A stretch of DNA of 64,000 bases, from positions 75,826,001 to 75,890,000 of the forward strand of contig JBITNC010000001.1 of NCBI GenBank assembly GCA_050084985.1, in the 5' to 3' direction. Origin of the DNA: Nageia nagi. Taxonomy: Eukaryota > Pinophyta. Numbering within the stretch: position 1 is the stretch's first letter; every line of letters begins with the position of its first letter. A model generated the notes under the pieces. It saw nothing but the letters and a program-made list of their open reading frames with translations, made no database searches and was not told where the DNA came from. Both the position numbers and the translations under genes were made by a program. Of the stretch, positions 23,617-34,404 are shown one piece after another.

Positions 23617-23851
23617 TGTAGGTAGGATTCCTATATTCACATTCATTAAAATGAGATGCCTTTTAATTTAGTAAGATATTAAATATGCCACATGAGTTTG
23701 GCATATGGTATCTCAAAAGGTTGGTTAATAGTGAGCTCACTTACATTTCTTTATTTCATATCCTACTACACCAATAATAAAACAATATTTATTATAATTG
23801 AATATTTGACTCCACTAATATCGGTAAATCTAGCCTTGGATTTGGGTTACA
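23617..23851. repeat. Right terminal direct repeat of the small element
   Basis: It begins TGTAGGTAGGATTCC and ends TTGGGTTACA. The short frame 23692-23892 is a chance reading across this repeat and its flank. A strongly purine-rich tract (AAAAAAAAAAGGGAGGGGAG) lies about 115 bp upstream, at 23481-23501. Confidence 0.6.
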
Positions 23852-24249
23852 TTATTTTTCCTTTAAAAAATAAATCATTAATTGAAAATTAAAATCGTAC
23901 TATTCAAATTATTAATATTATACTAAAATATTAAATTATAAGACTCATTAATCAAATTAAATAAATATAATATAATCATTATATCAAATGTTCATATAAA
24001 TATAAATTTATATTATCAAAATATTTCATTAAATTTAATCTTCTTAAAATATGTAAATATTCCATCATAGCATGAATTTCCTAGTCCTTTTACTTATGTA
24101 AGCATGAAAATCTAAATAGAGATAAATGCATGTGATGCATTTTTATCAAGATAAATAAATGAAAAATCAATTTAACATGATATAGTTTACAATGAAATTA
24201 CATAAATAGGAATCATATTTCCCCCCTAGCAACCTAATATTTTTTAATA
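23852..24249. other. Very AT-rich non-coding spacer
   Basis: Mostly A, T and short ATTA-type motifs. There is no frame, repeat end or RNA structure that I can support. Confidence 0.5.
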
Positions 24250-25100
24250 AAAATTAACATCCTTATGCACTTCTTATCGATGTTGGTAGGGCCCATCTAA
24301 CTTTTTACAATTTTAAGAATATTTTTTATGCAAATTGTTAAAATTTGTAATGAAATATTGTGAATATCTAAACTCCTTGTAAATTCAATTAATCACTTAA
24401 GGGTATGTAGATACCTTAAGGGATTAATTGAATTCTTTATTATGTAGACTTTGACTTTACCAAGTGGTTAGTTGGTAGGTTAAAGTTAGGTGATACATTT
24501 ATTGTAACCCTAACCTTATCCTTGGGTTAAAGGGAGGTTAGGGAGGTTCTCTCAAGCTATAAATAGAGGGCCTCTCCTCTTGTAACATAACTAAGTTTTT
24601 GGAGTAAGATTACTCTACTAGTTGTGTAGGAGAGGAAGAGAATAGTTGTAAGAGGGGCATACTTGAGAATTGAGATACTAGTTGTGGATGTACTCCCAAG
24701 GAGGGAGGAACCACATTACACTTGTGTTATCTTGTGTGAATGGTGTTAAATTGTCTATGATTGAGTTTCCTAGTCTTGGTGCTTGAGGATTTGTTTAGAT
24801 CTAGCCTAAATCCTTCACAAATATGTTCTAGTTAAAATAAATTTTAAAATTTTGAATTAATTAGATTCTAGATCTAGCAACTTGAGTTCAAATCCTATGG
24901 ATACCTTTTTGAAAAAAAAATATTACTTTGCAAATATTTGTATATTTGCTTTGTGAATGTGTGAATACTTTTGGGACTTAGAATTTTTTCAATATTCAAG
25001 TCACATTCATGAAGCAAAAATGATTGCATGCACTATTGAAAATATTTATGGCTTCCATTAACATCCGTATAATAATGCACATGGTGTTACTTATGAAGGG
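24250..25100 (+). repeat. Dispersed repeat X, left copy, split by a solo LTR
   Basis: 24250-24335 plus 24823-25100 together match the uninterrupted copy at 35415-35790. Shared blocks are AACATCCTTATGCA, GTTCAAATCCTA (a pol III B-box-like motif at 24886-24895), TATATTTGC.T.GTG.ATGTGTGAATA and the end ATGAAGGGG. This looks like a SINE-related or composite repeat. The A-box seen in the right copy is not recognisable here. Confidence 0.65.
24336..24817 (+). mobile_element. Solo LTR of a copia element
   Basis: It begins TGTTAAAATT, ends TCCTTCA, and is flanked on both sides by CAAAT (24331-24335 and 24818-24822), a perfect 5-bp target duplication. Length is 482 bp. It has a TATA box at 24558-24565 followed by GAGGGCCTCTCC. 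Its organisation parallels the LTR of the 3-11 kb element (ACTTAAGGGTAT, GGAGTAA, GGATGTACTCC, AACCAC.TTACA.CTTGTGTT), so it belongs to a related family. No internal sequence remains, consistent with LTR-LTR recombination. Confidence 0.88.
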
Positions 25101-25110
25101 GGGCTAATAT

Positions 25111-25540
25111 TGATATGTAAAACCCAATAATCCATGCTATAATGAGATTAATCAACTATAGATTTCAAAACATTTAGATGATCTACTTAAAGTAAATGAA
25201 TCAATAATGGTCTAAATATTGCAAAAAAAAATGTTAGTTATCTTACTTGCATAGATTCTATCATCAAAATTTAAAATGCAATCACATAATATTGATATAA
25301 ATTATTTGATAGTAATTAAATTCAATTGCATTATTTGAACATAAAGTTATTTATATTGGTTACTCACAATATGGAATTATATCTAGTGTAATAGCTTGCT
25401 TTCATTATGGGGACCAAATGGACCATTACAAGTGATATAATATTGAATAACATTGTCACAATAACAATAATAACTTTCCCTCTTTAATTTGCAATATTTC
25501 TTGATCTTCTAGAATTTGAATTATCTTCTCCAAATTCTAG
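25111..25540 (-). repeat. Gypsy 3' LTR (left on the plus strand)
   Basis: It starts TGATATGTAAAACCC and shares with the right copy ATTTAGATGA.CTACTTAAA, GGGGACCAAATGGA and TTGCAATATTTCTT.ATCTTCTA. Homology ends at TATCTTCTCCAAA near 25530. On its inner side the integrase frame stops abruptly, so a deletion at this junction is likely. Confidence 0.75.
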
Positions 25541-26250
25541 TGGAAGGTAACTAAAAAATGTCTCAAATGGTGTCTTATTTAAGGTGTGAATTACTATATT
25601 GTATGAATGTTAAATATTAATAAGATATTTGTCTCAATTCTTATAATTCTTACCATAATAACCTCTCAAAATATGAATAATGATTATATTTAACATTTTG
25701 GTTTGGCCATTTATTTGAGTATGAAAAGTGGTAATTATCTTAAACCTTGTATCAATTATTTCCTACAAGCAAATCCAATATTTACTTTAGAATCATGAAT
25801 TGTTATATGAAATAACTGAGTTTGGAAAACCAAAATGAACCCACACATGAATAAAGAAAACATATGCAACTTCTTATCTTGTAATAGTCTTCTTCCATGA
25901 AATTTAAATACTCATCTTACTAAATCTATCCACAACAACAAACAAATAGTTATGTTCCCTTTTATACATAGGAAATCCACCCAAAAAATACATATAGATA
26001 CTCTCCCAAGGGTGATTTCATATGGGAATTAGTTGATACAAAATCAATTTCTTTTTACTATGCTTTGTTATATAATGCATTACACATCCTATAATATACT
26101 TTGCAACTTGATCTTGCATCCTAGGCCAATCCATACACATACATTTATTAATTTGCAATTGTCATACCAAGTCAAAAATAATGATCAATTTTAGATGTAT
26201 GTGCCTCTTTGATCGACTAGAATCTTTCACTCTCATGAACACATAAAATA
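25540..26250 (-). pseudogene. Gypsy integrase C-terminal part
   Basis: On the minus strand, at about 25760 down to 25540, one reads TTFHTQINGQTKMLN, then ILRGYYGKNYKN, then HSYNIVIHTLNKTPFETFF. These are the family blocks 'STAFHPQTDGQTE..N', 'L..Y....W' and 'AYN...H.....SPFE'. The D-D-E core upstream (25800-26250) is heavily decayed. The usual C-terminal SH3-like or chromodomain region after SPFE is absent. The frame runs straight into the LTR. Confidence 0.8.
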
Positions 26251-26599
26251 TTCAACTTTTAGATAAGTGCATCTTGAACCCATCCTCAATATGATATTCA
26301 TCCACTCCTTCATGATTTGGTGTAGATGATTATTTCAACTTCTAATATAACTTTTTAAAATCAACATCCTGCATATATACCTCTTGAAAAACATCATGAA
26401 CAAAAGGAAAAATTGTCTTCAAAGTTAGAAAAGCAAAATTATGCTTTTAGAGGATCGTTGATGTTCCTTTTTCTATAGAACAAGGATAAGTTATGGTATC
26501 TTTCGCTATTGTATTTCAAAACTAGGTGAAATTATTTTAAAAATTCCATCCAATGATAGTATGATAGTATCTTATTTATTACAACTTTTATTAAGTTTG

Positions 26600-26800
26600 C
26601 AAGTACTACAATGACTAACGATCAATATGGATAGTTATGCATTTACCCATCATATAATCCTTTTATTTCTTCATCGCTCAAACTAGAGAAAAGAAATCCT
26701 TGTCATATGTAGGATAGCTAAAAATTTTCCCATTAAACTTCTCGAAATGGTAACAAAGAGGTCTCCTTCCTTGTATTAAAATAGCTCCCTTAACATACTC
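26600..26800 (-). pseudogene. Gypsy RNase H fragment
   Basis: On the minus strand the pieces YHFEKFNGKIFSYPTYDKDF and MMGKCITIHID correspond to the family pattern 'YHSEKFNG...NYPTYDKEL.ALV.AL..W.HYL.GKE..IHTDH'. Stops and frame changes separate them. The fragment lies between RT and integrase, as expected for Ty3/gypsy. Confidence 0.7.
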
Positions 26801-27169
26801 ACTAGCATTAGTCTTAGTCTCAAAAGGCTCCTGCAAATTAGGGAGTGCTAGGTGAATTGCTAATTTTTTATTTTAACATTTTACATGATGTTTTATACTT
26901 CACTCAACATAAAAATATTTTCCTCCTATTTGTTATGTCATATAAAGTTGAAATAATATTGGAAAATTTATCAATAAACTTCCTTAAATATTGAACATCT
27001 CTAAGAAAACTCATTTTTTTCATCACATTGATTTGCCTTAGCTAATCCATAATGAATCTTACCTTTTTAGGATCTATCTTAAATTATCCATCACCAATAA
27101 TGTGACCTAATTATATCAAGGATTGCTTATGAAACTTGTACTTATTCATTTTTAAGAACTATTCATTTT

Positions 27170-27570
27170 ATAAAATTTGAAGCACTTGCTTAAGAATGTA
27201 ATAAAAAATCTTCCCAAGTATGTCTATGTAAAATAATATCATCCAAGTAAATAATAATAAAATAATAAATATAAGGTCTAAGGAATTCATTCATTGCTCT
27301 CATAAATGTGGTAGGTACATTACACAAACCAAAAGGAAAAATAAACCATTCAAATAGTCCTTGTCTTATTTTGAAAGTTATTTTCAAAATATCCTCTTGC
27401 TTAATCCTCACTTGGTGATAATCATTTCTCAAATCTAGCTAGGTAAAGAATCTTGTCCCTTGTAATTGATCCATGAGATTATCTAACCAAGGTAATGGAT
27501 AGTGATTCTTAATGGTGATTTTTTCAAATCCCTAAATTCAATCGACATTCTCCAAATAATATCTTTCTTT
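27170..27570 (-). pseudogene. Gypsy reverse transcriptase core
   Basis: This is the best-preserved gypsy block. From about 27550 down: ITIKNHYPLPWLDNLMDQL, TRFFT*LDLRNDYHQVRI, TFKIRQGLFEWFIFPFGLCN and PTTFMRAMNEFLRPYI, then YLDDIIL at 27235-27249. The catalytic Asp-Asp (YLDD) and the LDL..YHQ and FPFGL motifs are all present. An 80-codon open frame (27190-27432) survives, bounded by stops. The frame upstream of 27432 continues after one stop. It is a pseudogene, but its family assignment is secure. Confidence 0.92.
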
Positions 27571-28009
27571 ATCAGTAAAATAATTGGTGAACTACATGGA
27601 CATGTGCTAGGTATAATAACATCATGAAACCACGTATTAAATCTGATTCATAATTTGTTCACACTCTAAAATTGATTGCATATACAATTTTATATTTGGA
27701 AGAGCTAGATCAGTTAATAACTAGATCTTATGTTATATATCCTACTTAGGTGGAATTCCTATTGGAAAAGTAAACACCTTTTGAATTTTTCAACAAGTGT
27801 TTGCATTTGATCTTATTGAAAAGGGACAATTTGAAACCTACATAGTGCATAGTAGATCAATAGCAGTATACTTATGATAGTGTTTTTTCCTAAAATTTTG
27901 ACCATGAGCAACACAAATTTCTTACTTGTATTTATCAGTCTTTTCACCTCACTTGATGCCACTAAAGGCATCTATTTATTTCTTTAATTAAAATGAATAA
28001 TATAGGATA

Positions 28010-28200
28010 TTCTATCCTTACTTAATCTATATTGATTCATTCTCCTAAATTAAATGGTATCTTTATCCCATAAATATGGATTTTTGAACACAACACCACA
28101 TATATCTAAAGGAATAACATCAACTAGCACTTCATCAATATAATTTGCATTAATACAAAATTTCTGCTTACATTACTTAATAAATTTGAACTTAACATCT
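28010..28200 (-). pseudogene. Gypsy retropepsin C-terminal fragment
   Basis: On the minus strand, INANYIDEVLVDVIPLDICG then VFKNPYLWDKDTI and RMNQYRL match the gypsy protease tail ('..F.DEV..DVVPLDVCGVVLGSPYLY.RDA.F.RR.N.Y.L'). The catalytic DSG region, expected near 28250-28300, is too decayed to read. Confidence 0.7.
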
Positions 28201-28489
28201 TTGTACAATATTTGAAAGCATATGGATGAGGACATTTATATGTCTTTAGTCCCAATATGCTTACTAAACTTTTAGCAATCAAATTTTCTTAAGGAGGTAA
28301 AAAATTATAATAAATTCTCATCTTACATGTTTGGATTCATGATACAGAATAGTTGTGTCTTCATCTTCTCAATGTCATTATAATCTCCAACTATTTAGAT
28401 TGATGTACACTTGATTTTATTATCATAGTAAAAATTAATCTCAATATCCTTACTCTTAGTGAACAATGCATTCTTCTCTTCTAGATTCT

Positions 28490-28775
28490 TCTACTTCTTT
28501 TAGGGATACAATTAGGATGAAGCTTCTAAAACCTATCATCTACATATCCATGTTTGTAACAATTTGAATAATGCCTATTATTATCTTATTCATTTGTTGT
28601 ATTGATAGTTTTCTTTTCTCATTTCTTTCCTTTTCTTGATATTTTCCTCTTCTTCATATCCCTTTTGATTTGTATTATTCTTAAGATATCATATGATTTC
28701 ATTTATCTTTCATCTCAAAATATTGAGCTTTCACACTCACTTGGTCAAGATTGGTAGGATTAAATAATATGATAT
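28490..28775 (-). pseudogene. Gypsy gag, C-terminal half (after the nested insertion)
   Basis: On the minus strand it starts right at the insertion edge with LFNPTNLDQVSVKAQYFEMK, which continues the capsid interrupted at 33.63 kb. The zinc knuckle near 28540 reads YSNCYKHGYVDDRF*KLHPN, normally 'C..C...GH....CW.LHPE'. Most metal ligands are lost. A basic linker precedes it. Confidence 0.82.
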
Positions 28776-30059
28776 TGATCTATAAACCCTAGTCACCTTA
28801 GTGTTCTAAGGTCAACACAATGGAGTCTCACACTTGTATTTTTCCAAGTGCTTGTAGAAATTTTAATTTTTAAGAATTTATAAACCATACAAATTTTATA
28901 AAATAAATATATGAGAGAAATCATTCACCATAAAATGTGATATCAATATACCTTGGTTCACCCAACATGGGCTACATCCAACATGTTTAAACTATGATGA
29001 AAAGTGAGTAGAATATTGTTATCCTGAGGCCCCCAATATCCAAGTGGAATTTTCCTTCTACTATCACAACAATATTAGTAGTATCTCATTAACTCTCATG
29101 CTATGTTCACATGAAATTTTAACAATTTGCTTGTGCTTTCACTAGCATAGTATCTCTCCCAATTCCCTCTAAGAAATAAGGTCTCAATTATACTTTTGAA
29201 ATTATACTAAGAGGTCTCTTCTCTTTTTTTAGTATCTATTTTCCTAAGATTTTCATCACCCTTTCACTCTCCATAAGCTTCATTTTATAACATTAAGGGA
29301 CTTAAAAATGGAATAAGAGTGATTACATAAAATAATACCAAAGTTGGTATTTTCGCCTTTTACATATATGCTCTCTATCCTCATTAACAATAATTCTCTT
29401 CTATTTGTATTTTTGTATCATCAATTGCTTTTGTTTAAGTCTCATATCACTATATTCTCCTAATTTTTTGGATTTTCCAAAACTATCAAAACTATTTCTC
29501 ATGCCATTTCTTCATAACCACAACTTCATGACCATAATTCCAAATATCACAAAAATTAATGCAAGTATTTTTTGATATATGTATCTTTGCTAATCCAAAT
29601 TTTATGCCTTAACTCCTTATAGTTTGCCCCCAACATTATTTTCAATTTGATCCTTGCTCAAATTTGCACCTAACAATTGTCAAAATTTGACAATCATGAA
29701 CTTGATGAGAATTTACCATTTTTTTAGTACCATAATGTGCATGTATTTAATCTAAATGTATTAAAATTCTAATCATATGTTAACCATAATACAAGGTACC
29801 AATGATACAAATTTTAAGCTATGACTCAACTCAAGTTGCTTATGGTGAGTCTACAAATAGAGCTTTCTATGTATATTTTGCATTTTTTACATATAACTTC
29901 CAAATTTGGAAAGCCATAACTTACAAATTATCATAGCTTCATTTTTTTCTTCATTTGAAACATTGGAATCATGGATAAGAGGAATTTATCATAGACCATA
30001 TAAATATAAAAAATGAGGAATTTTATTCTTTTCACATTTGTAATACATCTAAAATTCCA
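28776..30059 (-). repeat. LTR of the nested element, left copy
   Basis: It aligns with 32352-33630 from TGATCTATAAACC to ACATCTAAAATTCCA. Shared blocks include GAGAGAAATCATTCACCA, TATACCTTGGTTCACCCAA, ACTATGATGAAAAGTGAGTA and TACTAAGAGGTCTCT. A further partial copy is inside the element at 30600-31000. Confidence 0.88.
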
Positions 30060-31510
30060 TTTTGGATCACCCTCCCCTCTAAGGGGGTTTTGGTCCCACA
30101 AAAGCCTTAATGAAAAACTAGGTGTGATGAAGTCTTAGTAATCAACTTCAACCTCCATTTCATTTTTGAACTTTTGAATTTTTCCATGCTTCTCTTACTT
30201 GCAACTCATATCCATTGAAACTATTTGCCTAATAAGGCTCATCTTGATAACACTTTTGCTCACATTGTTCTTGTATATAGTTTGAACAAAGTGAATTCAA
30301 TAATGCAATAACTATGAGTATAACTAATAGTAATAATCCAAAAACTTTGGATAATATATTGGAAGTAAACTTTACCAATCTTGAGCATGGGAAACACTAC
30401 TTCATAATTTATTTTTGTGATGAAGGTACTCACTCCTCTAATTCCTTCTTGATCACATTGGACAATAGAGGTGATTTTATCATATCTCATAAAGGATTGA
30501 TTGCAAAATTTATCCCATATTTCATGCTATAATATTTGTTCTCCTCCCTATCAATCACCACCTTCCTATAAAACATATACAAACTATAAAGCACAATACT
30601 TTCCTATATACTCTTTTCCTATGATTTTCATCCCCCTTTCACTCTCCATAGGCCTCCACTAAATTTGAGTAAGTCATGAACATCGAATGAAAATTTACCA
30701 TTTTGGTAGTACCATAGCATTCATGTATTTAATCCAAATGCCTTCAAATTTTAATAATATATTTACCATAATACAAGGTGCCAATGATACAAATTTTAAA
30801 CTATGCATTAACTCGAGCTACTCTCGATGAGTCTATCATTAGAACTTTCCACGCATATTTTACATTTTTTACATTAAATATTAAATTTTGAAAAGCCATA
30901 ACTTATAAACAATAGCTTGATTTTCTTCATCATTTAAAGCATTAGAATCATGGAGAAGAGGAATTTATCATAATGCATTCAAAAATCCATTTTGAATCAC
31001 TTGTCCCCCCTTAGGGTCTTTTAGTCCCACAAAAGCCTTAATAAAAAATTAGGTGTGGTGAAGGCTTGGTAACTAACTTTGACCTCCATTTTGGTTTTGA
31101 ACTTTCTTAATTTTTCCATGATTCTCTTGCTTGCAACTCAAATCCATTAAAATTAGCACCCTGATAAGGCTTTTCCTCACATTATTTTGTTGTATTATTT
31201 GATCAAAGTGAACTCACTAATGAAATAACTACGAGTAGCACAAATAATAATAATCTAAAAGCTTTGTATAATAGATTGGAAGTAAACTTTACCAATCTTG
31301 AGCATGGGAAACACTACTTCACAATTTGTTCTATGATGGAGCCACTTGCTCCTCTAATTCCTTCTTGATTACATTTACTAGTAGAGGTGATTTTAGATAT
31401 CTCTTAAAGGATTGATTACAAACTTTATCCCATATTTCATGACATAATATTTTTCTCCTCTCGATGAAACACTACCTTCTTATCAAATATATACAAACTA
31501 CCAAGCACAA
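30060..31510 (-). repeat. Internal tandem duplication of the nested element
   Basis: The block 29690-30600 (last part of the left LTR plus 540 bp of interior) recurs at about 30670-31510. Shared stretches include GTCCCACAAAAGCCTTAAT, GGAAGTAAACTTTACCAATC and TTGAGCATGGGAAACACTAC. The LTR part of the second copy (30600-31000) has lost several hundred bases, joining CTCTCCATAGGCCTCC to TAAGTCATGAACAT. The frames 30260-30532 on both strands are readings of this repeat. Confidence 0.8.
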
Positions 31511-32330
31511 TACCATGTATTCCAAATGAAATAATATCCACCACCATATCATCAATAAATTGTGGACTAATTCTAAATCTTAAATGATATTATTGAGTTA
31601 CTTTAACTTCACTATTACCACTCACCCAACCATATAGAAAAGGATGTGAAATCATAGGAAAATCTAGTCTAGGAACAAGATCTTCAACAATCAAATTCGA
31701 TTAAGATGCAAGATCAAAGAGTGCATCCAAATTTAACATATTTGCTTGAACCTTTAATAAAAATATCTCCTCTTATCTATTTATAGAATAAGAACTTTGG
31801 ATTCCATAAAGATCACCTTGTTCTCACGTCCACCACATCCATCTTTCGAAACTATATAATGCTCCTCTTTCCTCCTATACACCTTTTTGATGATATTAGA
31901 TTTCATGGGATCTTTGGGTCTCTTTTACCATAACTCTACATGCAAATTCTAACACTGACTCTTGATATGGCCTCTCTTTTCATAGAAGTAACAATATCTT
32001 ATCTATGTCTTCTTTGTAATGCCACTATGTTCAACACCATGAGAATGTACTTTCTTATCACAAAAACTTAATGATGTAGAAGTTTTATAAATAATAGTCT
32101 CATTTTCTCCTACTTGAACATGATCATCAAGTTTCCTTTGATTCTCTAATTAATCAATTCTCTTGGTCATTTTCTTCACAATTCTTTCCAACTTAGAAAT
32201 TTATCTTGCAATTCACCAATTAGAATCCTCTCTATACTCATGGTAGAAAAATTACATTTGCAAAAATATTACTAACCCAAAATAAAGCAAACTACAACAC
32301 CCAATATTGCTCAATATTTAATTCCTAACA
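31450..32330 (-). pseudogene. Nested element: zinc knuckle and retropepsin remnant
   Basis: On the minus strand, near 31990-31950, CYFYEKRGHIKSQC is a CCHC knuckle with the second Cys changed to Tyr. At 31740-31590, ANMLNLDALFDLAS*SNLIV is followed by LVPRLDFPMISHPFLYGWV and FRISPQFIDDMVVDIISFGI, then GIVLGSLYIFDKKVVFHR. These match gypsy proteases, but the catalytic DSG is DLA, so it is inactive. The N-terminal capsid is missing: only about 350 bp separate the primer-binding site from the knuckle. Confidence 0.75.
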
Positions 32331-32351
32331 TGAACTATTTTGATACCAACT

Positions 32352-33630
32352 AGATCCATAAACCATCCTCACCTTGGCATTGTAAGGTCAACACAACATA
32401 TTCCTATGCTTGTATTTTTTCAAGTGCTTGCAAAAATTTTAATTTTCAGGCAATTATAAAATATATAATAATTACCAAAATAAATATAAGAGAGAAATCA
32501 TTCACCAGAAAATGCGACACTGATATACCTTGGTTCACCCAATGTATGCTACATCTAGCATGTTTGAACTATGATGAAAAGTGAGTATAATTTCATTACC
32601 CTGAGGCCTAAAATCTCCAAGTGGATTTTTTCTTCTACTGTCACAACAAGCTCACTAGTTTCCCATTAATTCTCATACCTTGTTCACATAGAATTTTAAC
32701 AAGTTGTGTATTCTTTCACTAGGATGGCATACCCCCCAATTCCCTCTAAGAAATAGGGTCTCAATTTTACTTTCAAAATTATACTAAGAGGTCTCTCCTT
32801 TTTTTTCATTAACTCTTTTTCCAAGAGTTTCATCCCCTTTTCACTCTCCATAGGCCTCCTTTTATAACATTGAGAGGCTTAAAAATGGTATAAGAGTGAT
32901 TACATAAAATAATACCAAACTTGGTATTTTTACCTTTTACAAGTATTCTCTATATAATAATAATTCTCCTCTATTTGTATTCTCATTTCATCAATCTCCT
33001 TTTATTTAGCCTCATATGGTTATATTTCCCTATTTTTTGGATTTTCCAACATAATGAAAACTACTTCTAGTGCAATGTTTTCACCACCACAACTTCATGA
33101 CCATACTTTCAAATATCAAGATATTTACTCCAAGTGTTTTTGAATATAAGTAGCTTAACCAATCCAAATTCCATGACATAACTGCTTATGGGTTGTCCCT
33201 AATATTTTCATGCATTTGGTCTCCAATGCAGATTTGGACTTGATATTTATCAAAACATGGTTAAGTCATGAACATTGGATAAGAATTTACCTTTTTGCTA
33301 GTACCATAGCATTCACATATTTAATCCAAATGCATTCAAATTTTAAACATATGTTTACAATAATAAAGGTACAAATGATCCAAATTTTAAGCTATGAGTC
33401 AACTCGAGTTTCTCCCAATGAGTCTACCAATAGAGTTTTTCATGCATATTTTGCATTTTTTACATTTAAATTTAAATTTTGAAAAGCCATAACTTATAAA
33501 CTAGAGCTTCATTTTCTTCTCCATTTGAAGTGTTGGAATCATGGATAAGACGAATTTATCATAGAGCATATAAATATAGAAAAGGAGTAATTTTATTCTT
33601 TTCACATTTTTAATGCATCTAAAAATCCTA
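32352..33630 (-). repeat. LTR of the nested element, right copy (5' LTR)
   Basis: It runs from AGATCCATAAACC, beside the primer-binding site, to GCATCTAAAAATCCTA. It is the partner of 28776-30059, with substitutions and small indels throughout, indicating considerable age. A 90-codon plus-strand frame at 33210 is a chance reading. Confidence 0.88.
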
Positions 33631-33635
33631 GATAG

Positions 33636-34284
33636 TCTTTTGCAAATGAGTATATAACCCAATGGATTTCATCAAAATTGGGGGATCTTTGAGAGAAATC
33701 CAAAGAAAAGGGTTTTGTTTTCTAAATACCACGATGTATTATTGGACTGATTTCCCCATTTTTTATCTAAAAAATTACCATTTTATAAGTTTCTTGTTGT
33801 GATGACCCAATGGATAGAATTAATCTCTTAATGGATACTTTAATTCATACTAAGAAAAGATTAGTAGGATGTTATCATGCTTAATAGATTCCATATGGAT
33901 CTCACACCAAATCTATATATGAACTTTCATTTTTAATCTTTCAAAGAAATTTTTTTGAACATCACCAATAATACTTTGAATTTGAAAATATACCTCCAAT
34001 TATTTCGACTAATGATTGAGCTTTTGGACATCTACTTCTCCTCCAAAAGTAGGTATTTCTATTTTTGCCTCAATCTTGAATGATAATGAAGTAGTGACCT
34101 AAGAAGGACCAACACCATCTAGTGTTCTACTATCAAACTCAAGTATTCTTAGCTCATCCCTAAATTAACTTCCAAGCATCATATCAATGATCCTATCCAT
34201 ATTACTCTCTATTGTAATAAATCTACTCTCAAAATCAAAATCTAACATTCCTAATTTGAGCTAATTTCCTTCTTGATCATCCAT
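33636..34284 (-). pseudogene. Gypsy gag, N-terminal half (before the nested insertion)
   Basis: A start is visible at 34284 (MDDQEGN). MLDFDFESRFITIESNMDRI and then EAKIEIPTFGGEVDVQKLNH (the family's 'EIP.F.GEVD..KLN.WL..LEVYF') follow. Further on are FYPLGHHNKKLIKW, FR*KMGKSVQ and VFRKQNPFLWISLKDPPILM, the capsid core. Stops interrupt it several times, mostly at Gln or Trp positions. It breaks off at LQKTI, where the nested element is inserted. Confidence 0.85.
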
Positions 34285-34390
34285 GGAATTTGCTCTTCTA
34301 TGCCTTCTCCCAATTTCAAGATCAATAGAAAGTAACTTTGCAATTTGAGACCTTCTATCTTGCATTCACAAGCCTTAATTCAACCTTCTT

Positions 34391-34404
34391 TCTCTAATAC
34401 CATA
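34391..34404 (-). other. Primer-binding site of the outer gypsy element
   Basis: On the minus strand, TATGGTATTAGAG follows the LTR end ...AGAACA directly. It resembles the tRNA-Met site TGGTATCAGAG with one C-to-T change. Together with gag on the same strand it fixes the orientation of the element. Confidence 0.8.

Larger units (their letters stand above)
21456..23851. mobile_element. Small non-coding element with terminal direct repeats (LTR-like)
   Basis: Two direct repeats of about 235-239 bp bound a 1.9-kb interior. Both begin TGTA(A/G)GT(G/A)G(A/G)ATTCC. They share ATTAAAATGAGAT.CCTTTTAAT, CATATGGTATCTCAAAA and GACTCCACTAA, and the right one ends GGATTTGGGTTACA. TG...CA ends fit LTRs. 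TTGGTTGAAAGAAC after the left repeat is only a weak primer-binding candidate, and flanking bases (TTTGA, TTATT) do not match. The interior has no coding region, so if real it is a TRIM/LARD-like non-autonomous element. Confidence 0.45.
28776..33630 (-). mobile_element. Nested minus-strand LTR element inserted in gypsy gag
   Basis: LTRs of about 1.28 kb (28776-30059 and 32352-33630) flank a 2.3-kb interior. TTGGTATCA on the minus strand at 32341-32350, next to the right LTR, is a shortened tRNA-Met primer-binding site. The interior encodes only remnants of a gypsy-type zinc knuckle and protease. No RT or integrase is present, so the element is non-autonomous. Flanks GATAT (28771-28775) and GATAG (33631-33635) are a one-mismatch target duplication. 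Removing 28776-33635 rejoins the capsid frame ...LQKTI / ..YYLILFNPTNLD, which proves the insertion site. Confidence 0.88.

Noticed and set aside
30260-30532. Two overlapping frames of 72 and 76 codons on opposite strands
   Set aside because: Both lie in the internally duplicated interior of the nested LTR element. The second copy of the repeat does not preserve either frame.
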